This document shows positions 25,261-33,547 of a DNA stretch of 61,968 nucleotides, piece after piece; positions within the stretch are counted from its first letter, which is position 1; the number at the start of each line of letters is the position of its first letter. A program made the position numbers and the translations under genes. The stretch covers positions 1 to 61,968 of the forward strand of contig CAZJOD010000004.1 of the NCBI GenBank assembly GCA_964547525.1. Direction: 5' to 3'. The notes under the pieces are model-generated. The model was not told the DNA's origin. It did not search any database and saw only the letters and a list, made by a program, of their open reading frames with translations. Source of the stretch: CAZJOD01 sp964547525 (GTDB lineage: Bacteria > Bacillota > Clostridia > JAAYHZ01).

Positions 25261-26547
25261 TTAATAATTCTTTTTTGCATATTCGTTTGCCACATCAACC
25301 ATCTCTTGGTGTCTTGCATCAACTCTGTTTGTACTATGCGTTTTGCTCATGTAGAAATGAACATCAAATACACCATTCATATTGTTTCCCTTTACAGCAT
25401 CCAAGTTATCTCCGTAACCGTAATCACCGCTGCGATTGTACACTTTGACTCCTGACGGTTTGTCGTCCCTGCCTGCATGAGGCATACCCGCCATTGACGC
25501 CGCAATATAGGTATCACCGATTATAATGATGATAGCTCTTCTTTCCCATGACCAACCACCGAATAGTTTAAACATTACAGCCGTATCGGCGGCCGTCAAA
25601 GTTTCGCAATCGGCATGATTGTACCCGAATGTCCTCTTAATTTTAAATTTGATTCCTGTTTCTACATCCAAAACGGTTGCTACAGTTCCTATTGCAAATA
25701 TTTTCTCCGCTTGTCCGTACCAAGGAATTTTAAAAGTTGTGTTTGCGGGTGACGATACACTTGCTGCAACAGCTTGTCCGCTCCCTGTTTGAATACTTTT
25801 TCCTGCAATAATATCTTGGATTAATGAGTAAGTTTTGGCTCCTACAACTCCATCGGCATAATATCCGTACGAAGATTGAATGTTTTTAACGACCTGTTCG
25901 GTATAAGGCCCGAAATAACCCGTACATTCGGCGGTATAATAACCTGTCTTTGTCAGATCGGTTTGAAGTAATTTTACATCCGCTCCGGACGCACCTTTTT
26001 TCAAGGTGACTCCATTGTACGATTTTCCCTCTACCAGAGCTTTTTGAATAGCTTCGTAGGTCTTAGAGCCAACCTTTCCGTCACAGTACAAATTGTACGC
26101 TCTTTGAAAGGCCATAACCGCTTGTTTGGTAACGTTTCCGAAATATCCGGTTACATCACCGTTAAAGTACCCCAGTTGTTCTAAATTCTCCTGCAGTTTA
26201 ATTATGTCATTTCCGGATGAGCCTTCTTCAAGAATACCGCTCTTACCGATATTATTATTGACTAGCGTGCTAATCAAAGATAATGTCTGAGAACCTGCGA
26301 TTCCGTCTTGTATGTATCCGTATTGCCTCTGAAGATTTCTAACTGCCTGTTGTGTCACATTCCCATAATACCCTGTGCAGTTTGCTGTAAAAAAACCTAG
26401 CTGTTTTAAATCGTTCTGAAGCTGCACAACCTGATCCCCACTCATTCCTTTTTGCAGGAGATTAGCTGCGTTTACACCGGACTGTATCGGCATGAACATT
26501 ATTAGAAATAATAATATGCATACCGTCGTCCTTTTTGGTCTTAGCAT
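25261..26547 (-). CDS. Secreted protein with three peptidoglycan-binding repeats and an unassigned C-terminal domain
   Basis: About 428 residues: signal peptide, then three PG_binding_1 repeats (about 30-95, 105-170, 185-245), each with the GxxGxxVxxLQxxLxxLGYF...G.FG..T..AV..FQ pattern. A Ser/Ala linker leads to a 150-residue C-terminal domain (about 278-428) with conserved-looking HADCETLT, HAGRDDKPSGVKVYN, FDVHFYMSKTH and DARHQEMV. The His/Asp content suggests a metal or catalytic site, but I could not assign it to a named hydrolase. The ATG lies 9 nt after GGAGG; a TTG abutting the Shine-Dalgarno was rejected. It has its own terminator. Confidence 0.8.
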   Translation of the reverse strand: MLRPKRTTVCILLFLIMFMPIQSGVNAANLLQKGMSGDQVVQLQNDLKQLGFFTANCTGYYGNVTQQAVRNLQRQYGYIQDGIAGSQTLSLISTLVNNNIGKSGILEEGSSGNDIIKLQENLEQLGYFNGDVTGYFGNVTKQAVMAFQRAYNLYCDGKVGSKTYEAIQKALVEGKSYNGVTLKKGASGADVKLLQTDLTKTGYYTAECTGYFGPYTEQVVKNIQSSYGYYADGVVGAKTYSLIQDIIAGKSIQTGSGQAVAASVSSPANTTFKIPWYGQAEKIFAIGTVATVLDVETGIKFKIKRTFGYNHADCETLTAADTAVMFKLFGGWSWERRAIIIIIGDTYIAASMAGMPHAGRDDKPSGVKVYNRSGDYGYGDNLDAVKGNNMNGVFDVHFYMSKTHSTNRVDARHQEMVDVANEYAKKNY

Positions 26548-26681
26548 TCGCGACAACCTCCTTGTATATAATTGTTGGTATAATTATAGCATATGATGCT
26601 AATTTATGAAAGATAAAACGCCACGGTAAGTTTTTCCAAGCATTAATCTTAACGAACCTGAAACATAGCTGTAACATATGT

Positions 26682-27569
26682 TTAAGTCTCCTTTCCCGTT
26701 TTTGAGTAAAACCTCATTCCTCCCATGTAACCTGTTTTCGAATCGTCTTTTTCATAATCAAAAAGCAAACTTGTAGAAAACAATTGTTGTTCGGTGAATT
26801 TCAAACTTTTATTAATCTTATTATTCCCGTACTTGCCGTCACCTAGGACAGGATATCCTAAAAAAGCCATATGAGCTCTTATTTGATGAGTTCTCCCCGT
26901 TATAGGTACGACTTTTATTTTTGTTACTTTAATCCCTTTCATATCGAATGTTTCCATTACCTTGAACGAAGTTACTATCTTGAATGAATTCTCTGTCTTT
27001 TCAGATTTTATAAATACCATGTTCATTTTAGAATCCTTTTCAAGCCACGCAGTTTTAACATATTCCCCTCTGTTTATCTCTCCTAATACCAAAGCTGTAT
27101 ACTCTTTTACAATCTGCCCTTTTGTCATCCTATTTAATATTTCGCTTAACACCATTTTATTTTTTGCTACTATCAACAGACCGCCGGTATTCCTATCCAA
27201 TCTATGACATAAATATAGTGTACTATTATATTGTTCTTCCAATTGTTGTATAAGTGTGGCTTCTTTAGTGTAGTCCCGACCGGCGTGAACCGGTAACCCT
27301 TGTGGTTTATCAACTATTATGATGTTTTCATCATCATAAACAATTATATCGTTTTGCTTTTTCTCGGTCATTTCCACCACACCGAAAATTGTAATCTCAC
27401 CGGATTCATATACAGGCGTATCTTTTGTTGCCCTAACGCCGTTGTATTTTACATCACGTTTTCTAAAAGCCTTATGAATAACCGAATCCGGAACGCCCGG
27501 ACATAATTTTCCAATAGCATTATAAACGGTTTTATTATTGAGTTCTTTCGGAATAATTCTTTTGATCAT
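26682..27569 (-). CDS. RluA-family rRNA/tRNA pseudouridine synthase
   Basis: About 295 residues: N-terminal S4-like RNA-binding domain (KTVYNAIGKLCPGVPDSVIHKAFRKRDVKYNG) and the pseudouridine synthase domain with YDDENIIIVDKPQGLPVHAG, the catalytic Asp in HRLDRNTGGLLIVAK and GRTHQIRAHMAFLGYPVLGD. It isomerises U to pseudouridine in rRNA or tRNA; the exact target is not predictable. The start is uncertain: ATG at 27569 has a weak ribosome binding site, and an in-frame TTG at 27623 would add 18 residues without a better one. It stands alone. Confidence 0.9.
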   Translation of the reverse strand: MIKRIIPKELNNKTVYNAIGKLCPGVPDSVIHKAFRKRDVKYNGVRATKDTPVYESGEITIFGVVEMTEKKQNDIIVYDDENIIIVDKPQGLPVHAGRDYTKEATLIQQLEEQYNSTLYLCHRLDRNTGGLLIVAKNKMVLSEILNRMTKGQIVKEYTALVLGEINRGEYVKTAWLEKDSKMNMVFIKSEKTENSFKIVTSFKVMETFDMKGIKVTKIKVVPITGRTHQIRAHMAFLGYPVLGDGKYGNNKINKSLKFTEQQLFSTSLLFDYEKDDSKTGYMGGMRFYSKTGKET

Positions 27570-27723
27570 AATATGGTTGTGTTTATGTCCGGTATTATTA
27601 TCTCTTTTTAACCGGCCTTCCAATGTATTTTATAACCAATATAATATCATATAGAAGGTACTTTTTAAATACCGCATGTATAAATGATTAATTCGACATA
27701 TAACTTAGTGACATCATATGTAA

Positions 27724-27751
27724 GGCAGAAACCGAAATATCGGTTTTTGCC
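27724..27751. terminator. Strong hairpin after the CAP protein gene
   Basis: GGCAGAAACCGA and TCGGTTTTTGCC pair (one mismatch) around AATA, about 30 nt after the CAP gene stop. It has no T tract on either strand, so intrinsic termination is uncertain. Confidence 0.4.
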
Positions 27752-27782
27752 CGTATACACTACGGATGTAAAATAATGATAA

Positions 27783-28598
27783 TTATTCGCCTATGAATTG
27801 TTGAACAAATATCTTACCATATTTATCACTGTCACTTATTCCGATCCCAATGTATTTATATTGGGGATTCAAAATATTACTCTTGTTCCCTTCCTTTTTC
27901 ATCCATGCTTTAAAAGCACCTTCAACCGTCTTATTACCGGCAATATTTTCACCTGCAAAATTAAATTGCAAGTTATTATTTTTCATCATATCAAACGGTG
28001 AACCGTATTTTGGCGATTGATGTGAAAAGTAATTATTCTCCGCCATATCCTGTGCCTTTAATTTAGCTGTTTCCATTAAAACATCACTGACGGCCAACGG
28101 TTGAAGATCGTTTTTTTCCCTTTCGGCATTGACTAAATCAAGTAGAGTTTGTTGGTCCTTAGTCAATTTGAGTTTCTTAATAACAGGTTCGTCTTCTTCA
28201 ACATTAACATTATTTTTAGGGTTATTATCCGGTTGCTTGGTATTATCTTTCTTAATTTCGGTTGATTCGGCTTGAACTTGCTCGATAGCTATATAATTGC
28301 TATTAACAGTACCGATATTACCTGTTTTTTCGTTATATACAGCATACCATTCGCCTATCTGACCTATAACTCGTACCGTATCACCACTTTTTAATACCTC
28401 TATTACATCATGATCTGTGGACGGTCCCTGACGTATGTTTAAGAAATCAGCTATTACCAATCCCATAGAAAAATCTATCCCTTTTAATACAGGTGCTTCA
28501 TCCTCAGCTTGTACGCTTTCGTTAGGCGCCGCAATACTATTTATGGCAAAAGCGGCACACATAAGAATACTTAATAGGAAAATTAATTTTTTATTCAT
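27783..28598 (-). CDS. Secreted SH3 and CAP (SCP/PR1-like) domain protein
   Basis: A 271-residue exported protein: signal peptide (1-23), bacterial SH3 domain (about 45-105, FLNIRQGPSTDHDVIEVLKSGDTVRVIG), an Asn/Lys-rich linker, and a CAP domain of the YkwD type (about 148-271, LVNAEREKNDLQPLAVSDVLMETAKLKAQDM, YFSHQSPKYGSPF, AGENIAG). Such proteins are common around spores and walls of Firmicutes; enzymatic activity is generally unproven. GGAGG precedes the ATG. Confidence 0.9.
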   Translation of the reverse strand: MNKKLIFLLSILMCAAFAINSIAAPNESVQAEDEAPVLKGIDFSMGLVIADFLNIRQGPSTDHDVIEVLKSGDTVRVIGQIGEWYAVYNEKTGNIGTVNSNYIAIEQVQAESTEIKKDNTKQPDNNPKNNVNVEEDEPVIKKLKLTKDQQTLLDLVNAEREKNDLQPLAVSDVLMETAKLKAQDMAENNYFSHQSPKYGSPFDMMKNNNLQFNFAGENIAGNKTVEGAFKAWMKKEGNKSNILNPQYKYIGIGISDSDKYGKIFVQQFIGE

Positions 28599-28694
28599 GT
28601 TATCCCTCCGTTATACATATTTGGTATAAACTGTTCGTTCAAATATAGTATTGACAAAATTATGAATTTTATTAACTTAATTTTGAAAAATAAT

Positions 28695-28727
28695 AAAAAA
28701 AAAGCGATTTTCATATCGCTTTTTTTG
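28695..28727 (-). terminator. Intrinsic terminator of proS
   Basis: AAAAAAGCGAT and ATCGCTTTTTTTT form an 11-bp stem with a long T tract; A-runs on the other side make it bidirectional. Confidence 0.88.
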
Positions 28728-28741
28728 TTTGTATATACTTT

Positions 28742-30445
28742 TTATTTATTATCCTTTATATATCCAACTGCCGAATCTATAGCTTGCAGTACCGTTAATT
28801 CGGTATTTTCATCGCTTCTTCTCAGCTTGTATTCCACTATACCATCTTCGGCTTTTTTTCCGACGGTTATTCTTACAGGAATTCCTATAAGATCGGCATC
28901 TTTAAATTTTACACCCGGTCTTTCTTTTCTTTCATCCCATAAAACTTCAATCCCCTTATCGATTAATGTATTGTATATTTGCTCCGAAAGCACCATCTGC
29001 TTTTCATCGGTGTTATTAACTGTAATTATCGTTACATGATAAGGTGCCACCGAAACCGGCCATATTATTCCGTTTTCATCGTGATTCTGCTCGATTATAG
29101 AAGCTAATGTACGACCGATTCCAATTCCGTAGCAACCCATGATCATAGGTTGCTCCTTACCGTTTTCATCTAAAAACGTACAATCTAACGATTCGGTATA
29201 TTTGGTGCCCAGTTTAAAAATATGTCCTACCTCTATACCACGTGCAATTGAGATTTTCTCTCCACATACCGGACAAGCGTCTCCTTCAACAACATTGCGA
29301 ATATCAACCACTTCTTCGGTATTAAAGTCTTTTTTAAAGTTTACTTTTTTATAGTGATACCCGGTATCGTTTGCTCCGGTTATAAAATTTTTCATCTCCG
29401 GAACTTCTCTGTCAATTATGAGCCTCACATTTAATCCGATAGGTCCGGCAAATCCGATTTGTGCCGATGTAGCTCTCTTAACGGTTTCTTCATCTGCCAA
29501 AACCAAATCGGAACATTTCAAATAATTTTTTAACTTCGTTTCATTTACATCACGATCTCCGCGTACCATTACCGCAACAGTCTCGTCATCGGCTTTATAA
29601 AGCAATGTTTTTCCAAATAAACTAGCTTTACAATTAAAAAACTTTTCCAGGTCATCAATGGTCTTTATATCAGGAGTAGATACTTTTTCCTTATCTCCCG
29701 GAACTTCTTCGGATTCTATTATATTTGCTACACATTCGGCTTTTTCGTCATTAGCGGCATATCCACATTTATTACAAAACGCTATAACCGCTTCTCCGAT
29801 TTCAGATTTAACCATGAATTCTTCAGAGCCCGACCCTCCCATTGCACCACTGTCAGCTTGCACAACAGTGTAATCCAATCCGCATCGGTCGAATATTCTA
29901 CAGTAAGCTTTTCTCATGGCCAAATAAGACAAATCCAATCCATTCTGATTTTTGTCAAAACTATAGGCATCCTTCATAACAAATTCCCTGCATCTCATGA
30001 CACCAAACCGAGGTCTTATTTCATCTCTGTATTTGGTTTGTATCTGATACAAGGTTACAGGTAAAGATTTATAGGATTTAATTTCATTTCTTACAGTTGT
30101 AGTAAATACTTCTTCATGGGTGGGACCCAAACAAAAATCTCTCCCGCTTCTATCTTTCAATCTGAACATTTCGGGACCGAATACACTCCATCTTCCCGAC
30201 TCGATATATACTTCGGCAGGTAAAACGGCGGACATAATTAATTCTTGTGCTCCGCTTCTATCCATTTCTTCCCTTACAATTTGTTCAACTTTTTTAAAAG
30301 ATCTTAACCCTACGGGTAAAAACGAATAAATACCCGAAGCCAATTTTCTCATAAGTCCCGCTCTTAACATTAATTGGTGACTTGCTATTTCCGCTTCTGC
30401 GGGAACCTGTCTCAATGTAGGCATAAACAGCCTTGACGCCTTCAT
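28742..30445 (-). CDS. proS: Prolyl-tRNA synthetase (bacterial type, with editing insertion)
   Basis: A 567-residue class II ProRS. The N-terminal catalytic part has LMLRAGLMRKLASGIYSFLPVG and motif 2 (RDEIRPRFGVMRCREFVMKDAYSFD). The insertion (INS) editing domain occupies about 230-390 (deacylates Ala-tRNA-Pro), motif 3 is in GCYGIGIGRTLAS, and the C-terminal anticodon-binding domain ends near VEYKLRRSDENTEL. The length and the INS domain mark the bacterial type. It has a strong promoter (TTGACA) and its own terminator; no T-box was recognised in its short leader. Confidence 0.97.
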   Translation of the reverse strand: MKASRLFMPTLRQVPAEAEIASHQLMLRAGLMRKLASGIYSFLPVGLRSFKKVEQIVREEMDRSGAQELIMSAVLPAEVYIESGRWSVFGPEMFRLKDRSGRDFCLGPTHEEVFTTTVRNEIKSYKSLPVTLYQIQTKYRDEIRPRFGVMRCREFVMKDAYSFDKNQNGLDLSYLAMRKAYCRIFDRCGLDYTVVQADSGAMGGSGSEEFMVKSEIGEAVIAFCNKCGYAANDEKAECVANIIESEEVPGDKEKVSTPDIKTIDDLEKFFNCKASLFGKTLLYKADDETVAVMVRGDRDVNETKLKNYLKCSDLVLADEETVKRATSAQIGFAGPIGLNVRLIIDREVPEMKNFITGANDTGYHYKKVNFKKDFNTEEVVDIRNVVEGDACPVCGEKISIARGIEVGHIFKLGTKYTESLDCTFLDENGKEQPMIMGCYGIGIGRTLASIIEQNHDENGIIWPVSVAPYHVTIITVNNTDEKQMVLSEQIYNTLIDKGIEVLWDERKERPGVKFKDADLIGIPVRITVGKKAEDGIVEYKLRRSDENTELTVLQAIDSAVGYIKDNK

Positions 30446-30490
30446 ACTGAACCTCCTAAAGCCATAAGTATGAGCTTTTATGATTAATTT

Positions 30491-30519
30491 AATATAATAT
30501 AAAAGAAAAATGTTGTCAA
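30491..30519 (-). promoter_or_regulatory. Sigma-A promoter of proS
   Basis: TTGACA, 17 nt, TATATT on the minus strand, with a leader of only about 35-40 nt. Confidence 0.8.
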
Positions 30520-30563
30520 ATATTTTTTAACCCCAAAGAAAAATCCGGCTTAGGATCAAGTCA

Positions 30564-30593
30564 TTGAAGGCTAATTATCGGGTATGATATAAT
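30564..30593 (+). promoter_or_regulatory. Promoter of ispF
   Basis: TTGAAG, 18 nt, TATAAT, divergent from the proS promoter. Confidence 0.65.
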
Positions 30594-30621
30594 TAAATTA
30601 TCATACTTGGAAGGTGTAAAA

Positions 30622-31098
30622 ATGATAAAAGTAGGTATCGGCCAGGACAGTCACAGATTCGATTCGGATGATTCAAAAAAAGATTTGGTACTAGCAGGTG
30701 TTAAAATTGCAAAACATACACCATTAGCGGGAAACAGCGATGCGGATGTTGTATTACACGCCATAACCAATGCAATATCATCGGTTACAGGTGTTAATAT
30801 ACTAGGTGAAATTGCAGATAAAATGTGTGCCGCAGGCATAACAGACAGTAGAGCTTATATTAAAGAAGCTTTAAAATATGCCAATGATATGCAAATAGTT
30901 CATGTGGCCGTTTCTATAGAATGTAAAACACCTAAGTTGGCTAAAGTGATAGATGAGATGAAAGAATCAATCGCCGGTATTCTTTCCGTCCCTAAAGGAA
31001 GCGTAGGAATTACAGCAACTTCAGGAGAAAACCTGACACCGTTCGGACAGGGGCTGGGCATAGCCGCAATTTGCATTTTAACGGTTTCTTGCATCTAG
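30622..31098 (+). CDS. ispF: 2-C-methyl-D-erythritol 2,4-cyclodiphosphate synthase
   Basis: A 158-residue IspF. Zn-binding GIGQDSHRF lies at the N-terminus, followed by DLVLAGVKI, LAGNSDADVVLHAITNAI (second metal His) and the C-terminal TATSGENLTPFGQGLGI. It closes CDP-ME 2-phosphate into MEcPP in the MEP isoprenoid pathway. The ATG follows GGAAGGTG. Here ispF faces ispD tail-to-tail, and the two coding regions overlap by 21 bp, instead of following it on the same strand. Confidence 0.97.
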   Translation: MIKVGIGQDSHRFDSDDSKKDLVLAGVKIAKHTPLAGNSDADVVLHAITNAISSVTGVNILGEIADKMCAAGITDSRAYIKEALKYANDMQIVHVAVSIECKTPKLAKVIDEMKESIAGILSVPKGSVGITATSGENLTPFGQGLGIAAICILTVSCI

Positions 31099-31788
31099 CA
31101 AGCTCCGTGCAATAATAAAGTCTTCGGGGGTGGTAATTTTAATATTCTCATATGACCCTTCCACCATGTAAACCGGATAACCGGCCCACTCTACCAAAGT
31201 CGTATCATCGCTAGCTATAGCTTTATTACATACGGCTTTAGCATATGCATTTACAATTATATCTTTCTGAAAAATTTGAGGGGTTTGTACTGCTATTAAT
31301 TCTTCACGTTTCAATGTTTTTTTAACCGTCATTTTCTGTGCATTTATCTGTTTTATAGTATCTTTAACTTTAACCCCCAAGAAAGCCGCCCCTGTTTTAC
31401 AAGCTATTTCCATTACGGATATAATATCTTCTTTCAATATCAAAGGTCTCGCTCCATCATGAATTGCGACCAGATCCACATCTTTATCTATATTTTGTAA
31501 TCCGTTATATACAGATTCCTGCCTTGTATTGCCGCCTATAACATATTTTATTTTAGATTGGACATGTATGAGCGATTCGTCTTTCAGCACAATTTTGTTA
31601 AACAAATCAACATCATCTTTGGATATGACTACTATGACGAGTTTTACTTGAGGAATTTGCAAAAAAGGAAGTATAGACCTTACCAAAACAGCCTTACCGC
31701 ATAAATCCGCATATACTTTATTGATATCTTGGGCTGCACGCGTGCCTTTTCCGGCTGCAGCCATTATTATATTTACAGTACAGTTCAT
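31078..31788 (-). CDS. ispD: 2-C-methyl-D-erythritol 4-phosphate cytidylyltransferase
   Basis: About 236 residues. The nucleotidyltransferase signature is NIIMAAAGKGTRAAQDINKVYADLCGK; AIHDGARPLI and VQTPQIFQKDI are conserved. It couples MEP to CMP from CTP, two steps before IspF. The start at 31788 (MNCTVNIIMAA) agrees with family N-termini and has AGGA upstream; an earlier ATG would overlap the yacL end. Last gene of the carD-yacL-ispD unit. One base feature to note is the Ala insert MAAAGKG in place of the usual AAGxG spacing, likely neutral. Confidence 0.95.
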   Translation of the reverse strand: MNCTVNIIMAAAGKGTRAAQDINKVYADLCGKAVLVRSILPFLQIPQVKLVIVVISKDDVDLFNKIVLKDESLIHVQSKIKYVIGGNTRQESVYNGLQNIDKDVDLVAIHDGARPLILKEDIISVMEIACKTGAAFLGVKVKDTIKQINAQKMTVKKTLKREELIAVQTPQIFQKDIIVNAYAKAVCNKAIASDDTTLVEWAGYPVYMVEGSYENIKITTPEDFIIARSLLDARNR

Positions 31789-31804
31789 ATAATTTAATCG
31801 TGTC

Positions 31805-32860
31805 CTACATTGCTTTTGCATTTACTTTTGAAAAAATCATTCTACCCGCATTAGTTTGCAGTACTTTGGTTACAATTACATCCACTTGATTACCTACATA
31901 TTTAACACCATTTTCAACTACGATCATAGTTCCGTCTTCAAGATATCCGATGCCTTGTTTATCTTCTTTACCGGATTTGATAACCTGCACAATCATTTCA
32001 TCTCCCGGTAATGCTATGGGCTTTAATGCATTAGCCAGCTCGTTTATATTTAACACCTGAACTCCTTGGACCGCAGCGACTTTATTCAAGTTATAATCCA
32101 ATGTCAAAACCTGTCCGTTAATACTTGCCGCATAGCGTAAAAGAGCGCTGTCAACTTCCTCATCAGAGCTGATAGGTACTACCGGTGTTTCCACAAAAGC
32201 ATTATCCTCTTCCTGTATAGCACTTAATACATCTAAACCTCGTCTGCCTTTATTGCGTGTTAAATCATCTTTAGAGTCGGCTATATGTCTTAATTCTTTT
32301 AAAATAAAAGAAGGTATAACCAACTTACCTTCAATAAAACCGCACTTAACCAAATCCCCGATCCTTCCGTCTATAATAACACTGGTATCTATAACCTTAG
32401 GACGTAAGTCGGATTGGTTTCTTTTCTTAAATGATTCTATAAAATTTTCGTTTTTCTTAGTTACCGCTACAGCCATACCAAGTATACCGAAAAAAACATT
32501 AATAAGTACCGCGATAGGCATTCCTGCAACAGGAATTTTATATATGGGTATTGAAATAAGATTAGCTATGATTAATCCGGCTATTAATCCCATTGCAGTA
32601 ATGGTTACTTCATAAATGGTCATATTCTGCAGCACTCTTTCGGTCTGATTATAAATATTCGACACCATTTTAATCATGCTAGCTGCTAATAAATAAAAAA
32701 AGGTAGCACAAATTACACTTGATAACACATATAAAGATATGTGTACAACGCTTAAAAATTCAAAATCAACCGTGTTAGAAAAATATCTTATTAACGAAAC
32801 ACCGGTAAAAGCCCCTGTGAGTGCAAACAAGTACTTAACGATTTTGTCAAGCATGCTCAT
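31805..32860 (-). CDS. yacL: PIN/TRAM-domain integral membrane protein (YacL-like)
   Basis: A 351-residue protein with four transmembrane helices (within about 5-135), a PIN nuclease-like domain (about 160-275: VIDTSVIIDGRIGDLVKCGFIEG, DDLTRNKGRRGLDVL, ALLRYAASINGQVLTLDYNLNKVA) with acidic metal ligands, and a C-terminal TRAM domain (about 285-345). B. subtilis yacL sits in the same disA/ispD neighbourhood, supporting the name. RNA cleavage is inferred from the PIN fold only. Two Met starts lie two codons apart; the second (32854) has the better distance from GGAG. It follows carD by about 35 nt. Confidence 0.88.
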   Translation of the reverse strand: MSMLDKIVKYLFALTGAFTGVSLIRYFSNTVDFEFLSVVHISLYVLSSVICATFFYLLAASMIKMVSNIYNQTERVLQNMTIYEVTITAMGLIAGLIIANLISIPIYKIPVAGMPIAVLINVFFGILGMAVAVTKKNENFIESFKKRNQSDLRPKVIDTSVIIDGRIGDLVKCGFIEGKLVIPSFILKELRHIADSKDDLTRNKGRRGLDVLSAIQEEDNAFVETPVVPISSDEEVDSALLRYAASINGQVLTLDYNLNKVAAVQGVQVLNINELANALKPIALPGDEMIVQVIKSGKEDKQGIGYLEDGTMIVVENGVKYVGNQVDVIVTKVLQTNAGRMIFSKVNAKAM

Positions 32861-32895
32861 TATCTCCTACATCTAATGAATTTGCCAAATATTTA

Positions 32896-33387
32896 TCAGC
32901 ATTCAATGTCATCATAAAGCTTATGTTTGATTTTGTCTTCCAATTCGTCCATTTCCAACCCGGCAGCCAAAATCAGTTCGCTAAAGAGTATTTTTTTAGC
33001 ACTATTTAACATTTTTCGTTCACCGGTAGACAAACCTTTTTCTTTGTCCCGTACCATTAAGGTGTTCACAACATCGGCTACATCAATAATATTGCCGCTT
33101 TTTAACCGATCCATGTTTTCTCGATACCTTTTATTCCAGTTTACGCTAACGTCACACCTTTCAGGTGAAAAGAAATCAATTACCTCATATGCCTGCTTTC
33201 TAGAAATTATGTTTCTTATACCAATTTCATTAGAATTGGATGTAGGAATCATAACCTTCATACCTCCAAAAGGCATTTTCAGAATATAATATTCCTTCTT
33301 TTCTCCTAAAATCTCTTTTTCTTCAATTTTTTCAATTTCACCCGCACCATGTAACGGGTATACGATTTTATCTCCTATTTCAAACAT
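32896..33387 (-). CDS. carD: CarD-family transcriptional regulator
   Basis: A 163-residue CarD/CdnL protein. The N-terminal RNA-polymerase-interacting Tudor-like domain is MFEIGDKIVYPLHGAGEIEKIEEKEI...YYILKMPFG, and the C-terminal helical DNA-binding domain includes RYRENMDRLKSGNIIDVADVVNTL, KGLSTGERKMLNSAKKIL and LILA. CarD stabilises open complexes at rRNA and other promoters. The ATG follows GGAGG at 7 nt; an upstream in-frame start was rejected. A perfect promoter precedes it, and yacL and ispD follow. Confidence 0.93.
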   Translation of the reverse strand: MFEIGDKIVYPLHGAGEIEKIEEKEILGEKKEYYILKMPFGGMKVMIPTSNSNEIGIRNIISRKQAYEVIDFFSPERCDVSVNWNKRYRENMDRLKSGNIIDVADVVNTLMVRDKEKGLSTGERKMLNSAKKILFSELILAAGLEMDELEDKIKHKLYDDIEC

Positions 33388-33499
33388 TTTTTCGCCTCCT
33401 GCAGCAATTACCACTAACCCAAAAACATACCTTGTTTATCTTATAATTCCTATTTTTAATATATCGACACTTAATTACTGCCGGATTTCCTTTAATTTT

Positions 33500-33528
33500 A
33501 TTATATAACAATCTATTGGTTTTGTCAA
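33500..33528 (-). promoter_or_regulatory. Consensus promoter of carD-yacL-ispD
   Basis: Perfect TTGACA, 17 nt, TATAAT on the minus strand, starting just after the stop of the 927-residue lipoprotein gene; the leader is about 105 nt. Confidence 0.85.
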
Positions 33529-33547
33529 AAACACCTGTATAATATTA

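Noticed and set aside
27724..27751. Hairpin as a transposon end
   Set aside because: Strong stem-loop but no matching copy elsewhere in the window; kept only as a possible transcript end.
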